From CAWHHZ01 sp963829355 (GTDB lineage Bacteria; Acidobacteriota; Thermoanaerobaculia; Gp7-AA8; JAHWKK01): a stretch of 64,000 nucleotides of DNA. This document shows positions 42,723 to 51,645 of the stretch, piece by piece (positions within the stretch are counted from its first letter, which is position 1; every line of letters begins with the position of its first letter). The position numbers were made by a program, and so were the translations under genes. Under the pieces are notes generated by a model. It was not told the origin of the DNA. It ran no database searches and saw nothing but the letters and a program-made list of their open reading frames with translations. The stretch is taken from contig CAWHHZ010000019.1 in NCBI GenBank assembly GCA_963829355.1, forward strand, positions 24,302 through 88,301. The letters run 5' to 3'.

Positions 42723-43907
42723 TCAGGGGCTGGACGCCAGCGTCGTTCTCTCGCGGTGCCGGATTGCAGCGATCGAGAGATCGTCCTGCGGTGGGGCCAA
42801 CCCGATGAAACGGGTCCAGTCCTCGAGGAGCCGGTTCACGAGCTCCTGCGGACGTGATGGCCCGGCGTTCTCGATGATCCGGATCACCCGATCGAACCCA
42901 TAGTCCAATCCGTCCTGGCTCCTCGCCTCGGGGAGACCGTCGGAGTGGAGCAGTAGCGATTCTCCCTGGTCAATCCGCGACTCCAGGACCTTCCATCGGC
43001 GGTCCTCCCTGATTCCCATCGGATAAGCGCCCTCTCCGATTCGTTCGACGACACGTCCAGTGGAGTCGAGGCGCAGGATCGGCGGATGGCCGGCGACGAC
43101 GGTTCTGAATTTGCCGTCCGGCTCCAGCAGGATGTAGATCCCGGCGAAGAATGATCGTGGTCCGCCCACTCTCATGAGGATGCGATTGAGCGACTGGATG
43201 ATCGCATCCGGCTCCGGATCGATGTCGAGCTGGGTGCGGAATGATGCGTGGGCCACCGCCATGACCAGACCGGCGGCCATGCCATGTCCCGAGGCATCGC
43301 CGAAAAGCACGGCGATCCGGTCGTCCGGGAGACGCACGAAATCGTAGATGTCGCCCCCGACCATGTTCGCGATCCGATTCGTGGCGGCAAACTCGAAGCC
43401 GTAGTGATCCGGCAGCAGGTCGGGAATGAGTCCCGCCTGGAGCTCGCGCGCGAGCTCCAGCTCATCCCGATACTTGAGCTTGTCGATCAGCTCGAGACCG
43501 AGCAGTGTCATCCCGAGGAGGAAGGAGACGAGAATCGCCGCGAGGTTCAGCACCGTCAGTCCATCGATCGAGATTCGGATGATGCCTCCGATGAGCAATG
43601 CGGTGGAGATGGCGAGAATCAGGCGTCTCGCTGGAGTCAGTCGCTTGACGAGACCGTAAAGCAGCGCGCTCAGTAGCCGCACATGCCGGACGACCTGACG
43701 TCGCTCACTCGCGATCTCGTGCTCGTGTTCCTGTATGAGGGAACGCTTTGCCTCCGGCCACTCGAGCGAATAGAGCCCGCTGACCTGCTTCCCGTCGAGG
43801 GAGCGGATGGTGGAGTCAGCGAGTGCGAGCCAGTCTTTGAGTTGTGCCACGACTCTATAGTGTACGCCGCGGCGCCGGGGTTGTTTCCCGGTTCCTTTCC
43901 AGAACAT
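42723..43907 (-). CDS. SpoIIE-type PP2C serine phosphatase with membrane segment
   Basis: The protein is 394 residues. N-terminal ~85 residues are helical (a GTG at 43850 is an alternative start). Two membrane spans (ILAISTALLIGGIIRISIDG and VLNLAAILVSFLLGMTLLGL) and a short coiled coil (ELARELQAGLIPDLLP) follow. Then comes the SpoIIE domain with GGDIYDFVRL, FGDASGHGMAAGLVMA, LHSDGLPEARSQDG and DDLSIAAI, the metal-binding Asp positions intact. These enzymes dephosphorylate anti-sigma-factor antagonists. No anti-sigma partner gene is adjacent. It is divergent from the secreted-protein pair. Confidence 0.9.
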   Translation of the reverse strand: MFWKGTGKQPRRRGVHYRVVAQLKDWLALADSTIRSLDGKQVSGLYSLEWPEAKRSLIQEHEHEIASERRQVVRHVRLLSALLYGLVKRLTPARRLILAISTALLIGGIIRISIDGLTVLNLAAILVSFLLGMTLLGLELIDKLKYRDELELARELQAGLIPDLLPDHYGFEFAATNRIANMVGGDIYDFVRLPDDRIAVLFGDASGHGMAAGLVMAVAHASFRTQLDIDPEPDAIIQSLNRILMRVGGPRSFFAGIYILLEPDGKFRTVVAGHPPILRLDSTGRVVERIGEGAYPMGIREDRRWKVLESRIDQGESLLLHSDGLPEARSQDGLDYGFDRVIRIIENAGPSRPQELVNRLLEDWTRFIGLAPPQDDLSIAAIRHRERTTLASSP

Positions 43908-44008
43908 TCTCTACTTCGCCCAGATCTTCGAATTGGGCCCATCGATTGCAGTTTCGCAAATAACTGCAACTGAGGGCACGCATGTTTGCGGCCCGATGGA
44001 GGTGTATC

Positions 44009-44740
44009 TTGAAGCATTTTCTTCTCATGTTCGTGACCGTGGCGATGATCGTGTCGACCTCGCAGGTCTCAGCGCTTCAGACGGAGGAGGTTCTCGACGT
44101 CGTGGCGATGCCGCTGGCTGTGGCCGCGGTGTCAGAGCTGTCCGGTATTCCGGCCGGAGATCTGACTCAACTCATCACTGCGCTCAACGATACGGCGGTG
44201 CCGCCAGCCCAGTTCGTTGAGATCGTTCGCTACAGCCCTGTGCTTCTCGTTGACCCGGCCACTGGTCCGAACGTGGCCACGTTCGTGACGAATGAGGCGG
44301 CGAGGGGAGTGACCGGTGAGGAACTGGTCCTCGCTCTTCGTGACCGCATCCGAGCAAGCGGAATCGAAGAGATCGATGTGAGGGATCAGAGGCGGATCGT
44401 GCTCGATCGCAGGGAAATTGTTCCGCAGACCGTCATCCGGCACGTCGATGAGGTCCGCAACCACCCGCATGGCGGCCCTCCCGGACAGCTCAAGAAGGAG
44501 ATCGGGGTTCAGACTGGGGCCGAGATCGTTCACGGGAGTGATCCAGTGAACGTTCGGGACAGAGACCGGACCGTAGTTCAGCGGAGCGACGAAGTACGGG
44601 AACAGGGATCGAGTGTAAAGGACAAAAAGCAGGGTCCTCCGGATCATGCAGCAGCCGGGAAAAACAAAGGTGGCGCGAAGTCTGGCGGCCAGAACCACGG
44701 CAAGGCAAAGGGCAAGGACAAGAATCGAGGTGAGCGATGA
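44009..44740 (+). CDS. Small secreted protein with a basic Gly/Lys/His-rich tail
   Basis: The protein is 243 residues. TTG 44009 has GGAGG 6 nt upstream and gives a clean signal peptide (MKHFLLMFVTVAMIVSTSQV, cleavage near VSA); ATG 43982 would add nine residues before it. The mature part has a helical region (LDVVAMPLAVAAVSELSGIP, FVEIVRYSPVLLVD). The tail (~170-243) is low-complexity and rich in Lys, Gly and His. No known domain is recognised. The stop overlaps the next lipoprotein start (ATGA), so the two are probably made together. Confidence 0.75.
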   Translation: MKHFLLMFVTVAMIVSTSQVSALQTEEVLDVVAMPLAVAAVSELSGIPAGDLTQLITALNDTAVPPAQFVEIVRYSPVLLVDPATGPNVATFVTNEAARGVTGEELVLALRDRIRASGIEEIDVRDQRRIVLDRREIVPQTVIRHVDEVRNHPHGGPPGQLKKEIGVQTGAEIVHGSDPVNVRDRDRTVVQRSDEVREQGSSVKDKKQGPPDHAAAGKNKGGAKSGGQNHGKAKGKDKNRGER

Positions 44741-45039
44741 GAGTGAAGAGTGGAGTGATCACTGGCCTCATGATGATGATGCTTCTTGCCGTCGCCTGCG
44801 GCGGTGAACAGGAGTCGGTTGCGGTCGTCGATCCGCCCGCAGAACAGGTCGTTGAGCTTTCACCCGAGGAACTGGGTGAGCTGGGCGTGCGGCTCGAAGC
44901 GGAGCAGGACCGGATGGAAGAGGTTCTCGCCGAGCACGGTCTCACTCTCGAGACCTACGAGGCCGCCATTCGCCGCGTTACAGAAAACCCGGGCGAGGCG
45001 CGGCGGTACGCCGAGGCGTATGAGAACGCGCGAAGCTGA
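44737..45039 (+). CDS. Small lipoprotein
   Basis: The protein is 100 residues. The lipoprotein signal has a lipobox (MMMMLLAVACGGE), with Cys as the acylated residue. The mature part is short, acidic and helical (ELSPEELGELGVRLEAEQDR, RMEEVLAEHGLTLETYEAAI). DUF4168-like helical hairpins are a loose comparison only. It overlaps the preceding secreted protein gene by 4 bp and is followed by a strong hairpin. Confidence 0.8.
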   Translation: MRVKSGVITGLMMMMLLAVACGGEQESVAVVDPPAEQVVELSPEELGELGVRLEAEQDRMEEVLAEHGLTLETYEAAIRRVTENPGEARRYAEAYENARS

Positions 45040-45050
45040 AACAGTTTCGG

Positions 45051-45082
45051 GGGCCGGCGAGCGGAGAACTTCTCGCCGGCCC
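45051..45082 (+). terminator. Hairpin after the lipoprotein gene
   Basis: GGGCCGGCGAG (45051-45061) pairs perfectly with CTCGCCGGCCC (45072-45082), 11 nt after the stop. No T tract. The remaining gap to 45289 shows no gene; it carries the TonB receptor promoter region. Confidence 0.55.
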
Positions 45083-45289
45083 GCCATCTCCGTCTGTCGG
45101 CAGTCCCACTCCTGATCTTCCTTCCCCCACAGCGTCGGCCGGTAGCGAATGTCTGAATCGACCGATTCGTCCCATCACCGCGTACGTCTCCGTCCCGTTT
45201 TCAGCGGCGTCAATCTGCAAAAATCATTGGATTGGGGTTAGAATCACCGGAGTCCAAGTTCAATGAACCGCAGTCGAGGAGGAAGTGTG

Positions 45290-48235
45290 ATGGGAACTGG
45301 CAATTCGCAAAAGGCGAGATTTTTTGGGTTACTGGTGCTATTCCTCATGATTGCCCCGCTGGGATTTGCCCAGCAGACGGGTGCAATCGTCGGGAAGATC
45401 ACTTCAGGAGACGGACAGGCTCTTCCGGGAGTCACGGTCGTCGCAACGGCGCCGTCGCTGCCGCAGGCGCGCGTCGTCACAACCGGCTTGAACGGTGATT
45501 ACAGACTGCCGCTTCTGCCACCCGGCACCTACTCTCTCGAGTTCAATCTCGCGGGAATGGAGACGCAGACGCGAAACGTGCGGGTCCAGCTCAATCAGGA
45601 CTCGACCGTCAACGTGAAGATGGCGCTTGCAGGTGTCGCGGAGACCATTACGGTCACCGCGGACTCTTCTCTGGTCGATCCCACCTCCACGGCGATCCGC
45701 AGTGCCGTCACCGAGGAGATGATCGAGCAGCTCCCCGTCGGACAGGAGTATCGCGACCTTCTGAAACTCGCCCCGGCAATTCAGGTCAATGAAGCCGGCG
45801 TTCGCGGTCCGTCATCGGGTGGTAGCGAGCAGGACAACGTCTATCAGTTCGACGGCGTCAATGTCACGCTGCCACTGTTCGGAACTCTCGCGGCCGAGCC
45901 TTCCACCCAGGACATCGAGCAGGTCTCGATCATCAAGGGTGGTGCGAAGGCAATCGACTTCAACCGCTCTGCCGGATTCACGATCGACTCCGTGAGTAAG
46001 AGCGGAACGAGCGAGTGGTCGGGAGTCGTCGAGTACCAGCTCCAGTCGCAGGATTGGGTCGCGGACATCGAGGGCGCGACAGGAAAAGTCTATGATCGCG
46101 ACAAGGACTGGGCGACCTTCGGTATCGGTGGACCGCTGGTTCAGGACATGTTGTTCTTCTACGGTTCCTACTACCGTCCCACCGAGAGCGATGCCAACAG
46201 CGCAACGAGGTACGGTCCTGTTGGAGACTATGACAGCACCCGGGACGAGTTCTTTGGTAAGTTCACCTTCACGCCGGCGAGCAATCTGTTGTTCAACGCC
46301 AGCTATCGTGACTCGGACCGGGAAGTCAAGAACGCCAGCATCAGCGGTTCAGAAAATCCGTCGTTGTCGACTGGAGAGACCTCCGGGCAGACGATCGGTA
46401 TTTTCGAGGCATCCTGGATCATCACTGACAACAGCTACGCCACCTTCAAGTACAACGACTACGAGCTCCTTACTTCGGCCCGTCCGGACAACATGCTCAG
46501 CGTAGTGCCGTCCGGCGCTGTGGGTTCAATGCTCGATCTCGACAACCTCGATCAGATGGGATACATCGACATTCCTTCGTTCGATCCGGATGAGCCGGCT
46601 TTCAACCAGTTCATCACGCCGTTCGTCGCACGCTACAGCTACGACCCTGCGGCCGGCGGCGGTGCCGTCGGCGGTGCTTCGCAGATCAACAACAATGACT
46701 TTTATCGGCAGAGCATGCAGGTCGAGTACGACATGTCGTTTGGCGACTTCATCACCCACGATCTGCACTTCGGATTCATGCAGTACACGGACGAAGAAGA
46801 TCTGTCGCGTTTCTCGAACGGATGGGGCTACGTCACCATCCCCGGCGGTCTCGCAACCTTCGAGGATCAGCCGGTCTACTTCCAGGCTGAGTTCCAGCGA
46901 TCGAACCAGGGCAATGACCCGGGTCAGGTCATTCATTCGGAGTTCGAGTCGAACAACTTCGAGATCAACGACACGATCCGCTGGAATGACTGGTCGTTCA
47001 ACGTCGGCGTCCTGCTCAGCAACGACATCCTTTATGGACAGGGGCTCCGCGAGGATTCGTCGACGATCTCCGGATACGTCGCCGACCCGGGCAACCAGTA
47101 CAAGATGTACGAAATCGACTGGCAGGACCAGATCCAGCCGCGTCTCGGCGCAACCTGGGCCTACAACGGTCTCGACACTGTCTACGCGTCTTACGCGCGT
47201 TATAACTCGGCAGCAAGCTCGCTTCCACGCGCTGCCTCGTGGGATCGCAACACTCTCGGCCTCGTCACTCGTGCCTACTTCGATGAGAATGGCGAGCTCT
47301 TCGCCAGCGAGCAGTTGAGCTCGAGCTCGGGCAAGCTCTTCGCCGACGATCTCGATCCGCGCTACACGGACGAGATCGTTCTCGGCACCGCCAAGCAGGT
47401 CAACGATGACTGGTCCGCGCGCGTCTATGGGCGTTACCGTTACTCCGCCAACTTCTGGGAGGACACGAACAACAATGCGCGGTCACGTTTCAACCCGCCC
47501 GCCGGTGTCCCGACGACCGACTACATTCCGGATCTCGACGAGAAGCGTGATCAGATCGGAAGCGGCTCGTCGTACGTCATTGCGGAGCTCGATGGAGCCT
47601 TCACCAAGTACTACGAGGCCACCTTCGAGTCGGACTACCGCGCGACGGATAATCTGTTCCTCCGCGGTTCCTACACCTGGAGTCACTACTACGGCAACTT
47701 CGACCAGGACAGCACGAGCACGACGTACGATTTCGCGACCTTCATCGGATCATCGAACATCGCGGACGGGGCCGGCCGCCAGATCTGGGACAACAAGTAC
47801 GGCAATCTGCACGGCGATCGTCGTCACCTGCTCAAGCTGTTTGCAATCTACGACCTGAACTTCATGCCGTGGGATGCCTCAGTCGGCGTCTTCGGTCTGT
47901 ATCAGTCGGGTCACGCCTGGGAGGCCTGGAGCTACGAGCCTTACTCCGACCTCACCGGCTCGACGAGTGACACGAACCGGTACGCCGAGCCGGCCGGCTC
48001 GAGGACGACTCCGAGTCACTACCAGGTCGACATCAACTACACGCAGAACATCCCGATCGCCGGACTGAATCTTCAGCTGGTCGCGGACATGTTCAACGTC
48101 ACCGACAACCAGACCGGCTACTCCCCGTATCCGGCGAGTCCACAGCTCGCTGTTCGGAGATCCGCGCCTGCAGCACGCACCGCGACGCTTCCAGCTCGCA
48201 GCGCGTCTGCAGTTCTGATTCGGTATACAACGTAG
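45290..48235 (+). CDS. TonB-dependent receptor with carboxypeptidase-regulatory-like domain; C-terminus apparently frameshifted
   Basis: The protein is 981 residues as read. ATG 45290 follows AGGAGG. Signal peptide (FFGLLVLFLMIAPLGFAQ), CarboxypepD_reg-like domain (GAIVGKITSGDGQALPGVTV, GDYRLPLLPPGTYSLEF), plug (RSAVTEEMIEQLPVGQEYRD), then a barrel of ~750 residues. The last ~30 residues (RRSAPAARTATLPARSASAV) look unlike a barrel end. One base shift near 48139-48142 gives VHSSLFGDPRLQ...RRFQLAARLQF with a stop at 48216-48218, ending in the Phe expected of a beta-barrel. It imports a large substrate such as an oligosaccharide or peptide. No SusD partner is present. Confidence 0.9.
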   Translation: MGTGNSQKARFFGLLVLFLMIAPLGFAQQTGAIVGKITSGDGQALPGVTVVATAPSLPQARVVTTGLNGDYRLPLLPPGTYSLEFNLAGMETQTRNVRVQLNQDSTVNVKMALAGVAETITVTADSSLVDPTSTAIRSAVTEEMIEQLPVGQEYRDLLKLAPAIQVNEAGVRGPSSGGSEQDNVYQFDGVNVTLPLFGTLAAEPSTQDIEQVSIIKGGAKAIDFNRSAGFTIDSVSKSGTSEWSGVVEYQLQSQDWVADIEGATGKVYDRDKDWATFGIGGPLVQDMLFFYGSYYRPTESDANSATRYGPVGDYDSTRDEFFGKFTFTPASNLLFNASYRDSDREVKNASISGSENPSLSTGETSGQTIGIFEASWIITDNSYATFKYNDYELLTSARPDNMLSVVPSGAVGSMLDLDNLDQMGYIDIPSFDPDEPAFNQFITPFVARYSYDPAAGGGAVGGASQINNNDFYRQSMQVEYDMSFGDFITHDLHFGFMQYTDEEDLSRFSNGWGYVTIPGGLATFEDQPVYFQAEFQRSNQGNDPGQVIHSEFESNNFEINDTIRWNDWSFNVGVLLSNDILYGQGLREDSSTISGYVADPGNQYKMYEIDWQDQIQPRLGATWAYNGLDTVYASYARYNSAASSLPRAASWDRNTLGLVTRAYFDENGELFASEQLSSSSGKLFADDLDPRYTDEIVLGTAKQVNDDWSARVYGRYRYSANFWEDTNNNARSRFNPPAGVPTTDYIPDLDEKRDQIGSGSSYVIAELDGAFTKYYEATFESDYRATDNLFLRGSYTWSHYYGNFDQDSTSTTYDFATFIGSSNIADGAGRQIWDNKYGNLHGDRRHLLKLFAIYDLNFMPWDASVGVFGLYQSGHAWEAWSYEPYSDLTGSTSDTNRYAEPAGSRTTPSHYQVDINYTQNIPIAGLNLQLVADMFNVTDNQTGYSPYPASPQLAVRRSAPAARTATLPARSASAVLIRYTT

Positions 48236-48241
48236 ACACGA

Positions 48242-48272
48242 GGCCCGGCGGGAAACCGCCGGGCCTTTTTTT
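48242..48272 (+). terminator. Rho-independent terminator after the TonB receptor
   Basis: GGCCCGGCGG (48242-48251), loop GAAA, CCGCCGGGCC (48256-48265), then TTTTTTT. A perfect 10-bp stem with a stable tetraloop. Confidence 0.95.
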
Positions 48273-48653
48273 GTCAGTCGTCAGTCGTCAGACATAGAGC
48301 CCGCGAAGCGGGCGAAAGGTAATAGCCCCCCGCTTCAGCCGGGGGTGACCGTTGGACCCCACCCACACGCAAGCCCGCGAAGCGGACGACAGACGGTGTG
48401 CTATGGGAAACGGTGCGCGAAGGATGACCTTGGCGATCAATCATCGTCGCGCCCCACGCCGCCCATTTGCCGGGATCCCGCGCTTTTCTGTCGCCCGCTT
48501 CGCGGGCTCGGGATTGTGTGGGAGACGGACGCCACCCCCGGCTGAAGCCCGGACGCCACCCCCGGCTGAAGCCGGGGGCTATTACCTTTCGCCCGCTTCG
48601 CGGGCTTCTGTCGACTGATGACTGACGACTGACGACTGAAGACTGAAGACTGC
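48273..48653. repeat. Large inverted repeat with CCCCCGGCTGAAGCCGGGGG palindromes and CGACTGA arrays
   Basis: The left arm (48273-48350: GTCAGTCGTCAG, GCCCGCGAAGCGGGCGAAAG, GTAATAGCCCCC, CTTCAGCCGGGGGTG) is mirrored by the right arm (48545-48640: CACCCCCGGCTGAAG, GGGGGCTATTACCTTTCGCC, GCTTCGCGGGC, then GACTGACGACTGACGACTGA). CACCCCCGGCTGAAGCC is duplicated at 48532 and 48551. The arms contain their own palindromes. No coding region is supported. Confidence 0.75.
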
Positions 48654-50675
48654 CTATTGAAACAGGCTCTCGCGCTCGATCAACTGCGACGTCACTTCGT
48701 CAGCGTGCTCGCGGGCGAGGGCGATGCGACGGGCGCTGTCGGGCTCGCGGAGAAGGACACTCACCTGCGCGCGCTTGAAGAGCGCCATCGGATACGCCGG
48801 ATGCGATGGCGGCACCTCGTCGAGCGCGGCCCTCGCTTCGGAGAGTCGCCTGGCATCCATGTACAGGACGCCGAGCTCGAGATTGTGGGTGAATCGCTCT
48901 CCCTGCAGCGCCCGGAGCTCCTCATAGGCGTCGATCGCCGTCGGCGTCATCCGAAGTTCCATGGCAAGTCGGGCTCTCCGCTCGAGATCTGTCTCGGAAG
49001 CACGTTTCATGGTCAGCACTTTCTCGAGTAGCTCGAGGGCCTCCGCCGGACGTCCTTCCTTCTCTCTTACCTCGGAGAGCGCTTCAAGGCTCGGTAGCCT
49101 GCCGGGGCTCTTCTCCAGCACGCGCTCGAGCAGCGGGCCTGCCGACCGCCAGTCGCCGCGGCCGAGGTGATGCATCGCGAGATAGTGATCGACATCGAGC
49201 GATTCCGGCGCAATCGCGCGTGCCTTCGCAAACGCCTCCATCGCGTCCTCGTGACGCCCGAGTGCCGAATAAGCGGCGGCGAGACGCAGGGCGGTCATCA
49301 GGTTCGCGGGATCCTTCTCGAGGATTGCCTGAAGCAGCGGAAGGGCCTGGCGGTATTCTCCCGCCACGAACAAGCCGGAAGCGCGGTCGAGCGTGCCGAA
49401 GAGCTCAGTCATGTCGGCAGGCCGGGGTGCGTCGACGCGCACGACCGGCTTGGTGTCGGAACTGACGTAACCGAGACTCGCGAGCTGCTTTCGGTCTTCC
49501 TCGGAGAGTGTCCCAGTGGACACAGGCGGTTCGAGCGAGGGGAGTGGGTACTCCCTGATCGCCTGGCGCAGATCACGCGAGAGATCGATCTCATTCGCCC
49601 GATCGTTTCGCTCTCCCGGATCCGAGGAAAGATCAAAGACGGCGACTCGTCCCGCGTGGATCGCTTTGACCGGCCCTTCCACCGCCATGATCTGGGGCTG
49701 CCAGCCGTACTGCAGGAACGGCTTCATCGCCTCGCCGACGACCACCTCGGTTGCTCCGGCCCTCAGGAGGCTCTGAGATTGATCGACTCCGGCCCAGTCG
49801 AGAATTGTATGGAAGATGCGACGATTGCTGACCGGATGCTCATCGATACCCGGCGTCACACCGGGTCCTTCCAGGACCAGCGGCACGAGCATCGTCGACT
49901 GATAGACGAGGTTTCCATGCTGTTGCTCGCCGTGGTCGCCGAGCCCTTCTCCGTGGTCGCCGACAGCGATCACTGCTGCTTGATCGCCGGCCGAGGAGCG
50001 GAAGGACGCTACGAGTCTTCCGAGCTGTTCATCCATGGCCGCGATCTCGCCGAGATATGGATTGTCACGATACTCCGCATCGAAAGGAGGTGGGGGATCG
50101 TAGGGGTAGTGTGGTTCGAAATAGTGAACCCAGAGAAAGATGGGCTCGTCCTGTTGCTGACTCAGCCATTCGATAGCCCGGGTCGTCGTTGCGTCGGCAC
50201 TGCGCTCGGCGTTGCCACCCAGGTCGTCGTCGTAGATGTCGAAACCGCGGGCAAGACCGAACTGGCGGGCGAGCGGGTAGGCGGAAACGAACGCCGCCGT
50301 CCGATAGCCATTCTGCTGGAGGATCTCGGAGAGAAGTCGCGCGGTGGCCGGGACGTATCTCGCATTCTCGTGCACGCCGTGTCCCGCCGGATACAGCCCG
50401 GTCATCATCGAAGTGTGGGAGGGAAACGTCTCGGGGACCGTCGCATACGCCTGTGTGTAGAGGCGGCCTCTCTCGGCGATCGCGTTGAACGACGGAGTGT
50501 CGATCCCTTGCGCCCGAGGGCCGATCGAGTCGGCGCGCGTGGTGTCGAGCGTGACGAGAAGGATCGACGGGCGCGGGGCCGCAGGAGGTTCCTCCTGAGC
50601 TCGCTCACGCTCACCACACGCGATCAGAACAAGGAGCGCAACGACGGCCGCCGTGCGAATTGTTCTTCGTGTCAT
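48654..50675 (-). CDS. Sulfatase/alkaline-phosphatase-fold lipoprotein fused to TPRs
   Basis: The protein is 673 residues. The lipoprotein signal is VVALLVLIACGERE. The N-terminal ~390 residues are a sulfatase-like domain: ILLVTLDTTRADSIGP (metal Asp), FPSHTSMMTGLYPAGHGV, and VAVGDHGEGLGDHGEQQHG (metal Asp/His). The position of the formylglycine Cys/Ser is Thr (ETFPSH), so it is not a classical sulfatase and is more likely a phospho- or phosphotransfer hydrolase. The C-terminal ~230 residues are TPR repeats (EYRQALPLLQAILEKDPANL, ALRLAAAYSALGRHEDAMEA). The start shares a base with the beta-lactamase-like stop (TGATG). Confidence 0.88.
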   Translation of the reverse strand: MTRRTIRTAAVVALLVLIACGERERAQEEPPAAPRPSILLVTLDTTRADSIGPRAQGIDTPSFNAIAERGRLYTQAYATVPETFPSHTSMMTGLYPAGHGVHENARYVPATARLLSEILQQNGYRTAAFVSAYPLARQFGLARGFDIYDDDLGGNAERSADATTTRAIEWLSQQQDEPIFLWVHYFEPHYPYDPPPPFDAEYRDNPYLGEIAAMDEQLGRLVASFRSSAGDQAAVIAVGDHGEGLGDHGEQQHGNLVYQSTMLVPLVLEGPGVTPGIDEHPVSNRRIFHTILDWAGVDQSQSLLRAGATEVVVGEAMKPFLQYGWQPQIMAVEGPVKAIHAGRVAVFDLSSDPGERNDRANEIDLSRDLRQAIREYPLPSLEPPVSTGTLSEEDRKQLASLGYVSSDTKPVVRVDAPRPADMTELFGTLDRASGLFVAGEYRQALPLLQAILEKDPANLMTALRLAAAYSALGRHEDAMEAFAKARAIAPESLDVDHYLAMHHLGRGDWRSAGPLLERVLEKSPGRLPSLEALSEVREKEGRPAEALELLEKVLTMKRASETDLERRARLAMELRMTPTAIDAYEELRALQGERFTHNLELGVLYMDARRLSEARAALDEVPPSHPAYPMALFKRAQVSVLLREPDSARRIALAREHADEVTSQLIERESLFQ

Positions 50676-51562
50676 CAGAAGCTGTTTCGAACTTCCCAGA
50701 ACAGTCGGGAGATCTCGGCTACGGTCGCGGCTGCCTCATCGTCGTTCGCCCCCTCCGTGAGGACGACCAGCACGTAAGGTGAGCCGTCCGGCGGATAGAT
50801 GATGGCTGCATCGTGATAGATGTCGGTGATCGAGCCAGTCTTGTGCGCGATCTTCGTTCCGGCTGGAACGCCTGCGGGAATCCCCTCATTGAACTCCTGA
50901 TGGGCGAGGATCTCGATCATTCCGTCGGCCGGAGTCCACTCCGGTCCTGCTGCGCGTTCGGCAATCTCCCGCAGGACGACCATCAGGTCGTGAGCGGTGG
51001 CGGTGTTGTTCATGTCATGCCGGTACGCCTTGATGTCCTCGACCCCCCGCAAGACCTTCATGTCCGAAGCGCCGATGTCCTGCATGACCGCCATGACGCT
51101 GTCTGCGCCCACGAGCTGGATGACGATGTTCGTGGCGAGATTCGAGCTGCGAACGATCATTCGCCGGATGAGCTCCTCGAGTGGAAGCTGCTCACCGATA
51201 TGGTCGTAGAGGCCGGGATCCGAATCCTGGTCCGCCGCAATCGAGAAGGTCGATCCGTCGTAGATACTGACGAACTCATTGGTCACCGCCACGGGCTGAT
51301 CGAGTGAAAGCTTCCCCTCTTCAATGGCCCGGAAAAGCGCCATCATCACCGGAACCTTCATCGTGCTTGCGGCGTGAAAAACCTCGTCCGCACCGTGAGA
51401 CCAGGACGCACCGGTCTCGAGCTCGTACCAGGCGATACCGACACGGGTCGCGGTGCTTCTTTCGAGCACATCTTCGATTCGCTCATCAAGAGTCATTCTG
51501 TTCGATGATGCGCATCCGGTGAGTAGGGCCGTCGTCAGAAGGAGAGTCGTCAGAGCTCGCAT
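50675..51562 (-). CDS. Class A beta-lactamase-like serine hydrolase lipoprotein
   Basis: The protein is 295 residues from ATG 51562. The signal has a lipobox (LLLTTALLTGCASS). Penicillin-binding motifs: S-x-x-K as HAASTMKVPVMM, S-x-N as VRSSNLATN (class A usually S-D-N), and K-T-G as AHKTGSITDIYHDA. The Omega-loop region has VEDIKAYRHDMNNTAT; the catalytic Glu may be in VED, but this is not certain. It could be a true beta-lactamase or a cell-wall hydrolase. The first of two overlapping genes with the sulfatase-TPR protein. Membrane anchored, facing the periplasm. Confidence 0.87.
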   Translation of the reverse strand: MRALTTLLLTTALLTGCASSNRMTLDERIEDVLERSTATRVGIAWYELETGASWSHGADEVFHAASTMKVPVMMALFRAIEEGKLSLDQPVAVTNEFVSIYDGSTFSIAADQDSDPGLYDHIGEQLPLEELIRRMIVRSSNLATNIVIQLVGADSVMAVMQDIGASDMKVLRGVEDIKAYRHDMNNTATAHDLMVVLREIAERAAGPEWTPADGMIEILAHQEFNEGIPAGVPAGTKIAHKTGSITDIYHDAAIIYPPDGSPYVLVVLTEGANDDEAAATVAEISRLFWEVRNSF

Positions 51563-51645
51563 GTGACGATGGTAAACCAGGTGGAGCGTTCCGTCATGAG
51601 TCGCTGTTGCTGGACGACCAGGCAGGACCCCGTCAATCTGCCGTC

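Noticed and set aside
48654..50675. Formylglycine-dependent sulfatase
   Set aside because: The C/S-x-P-x-R motif is replaced by T-F-P-S-H, so the modified nucleophile cannot form.
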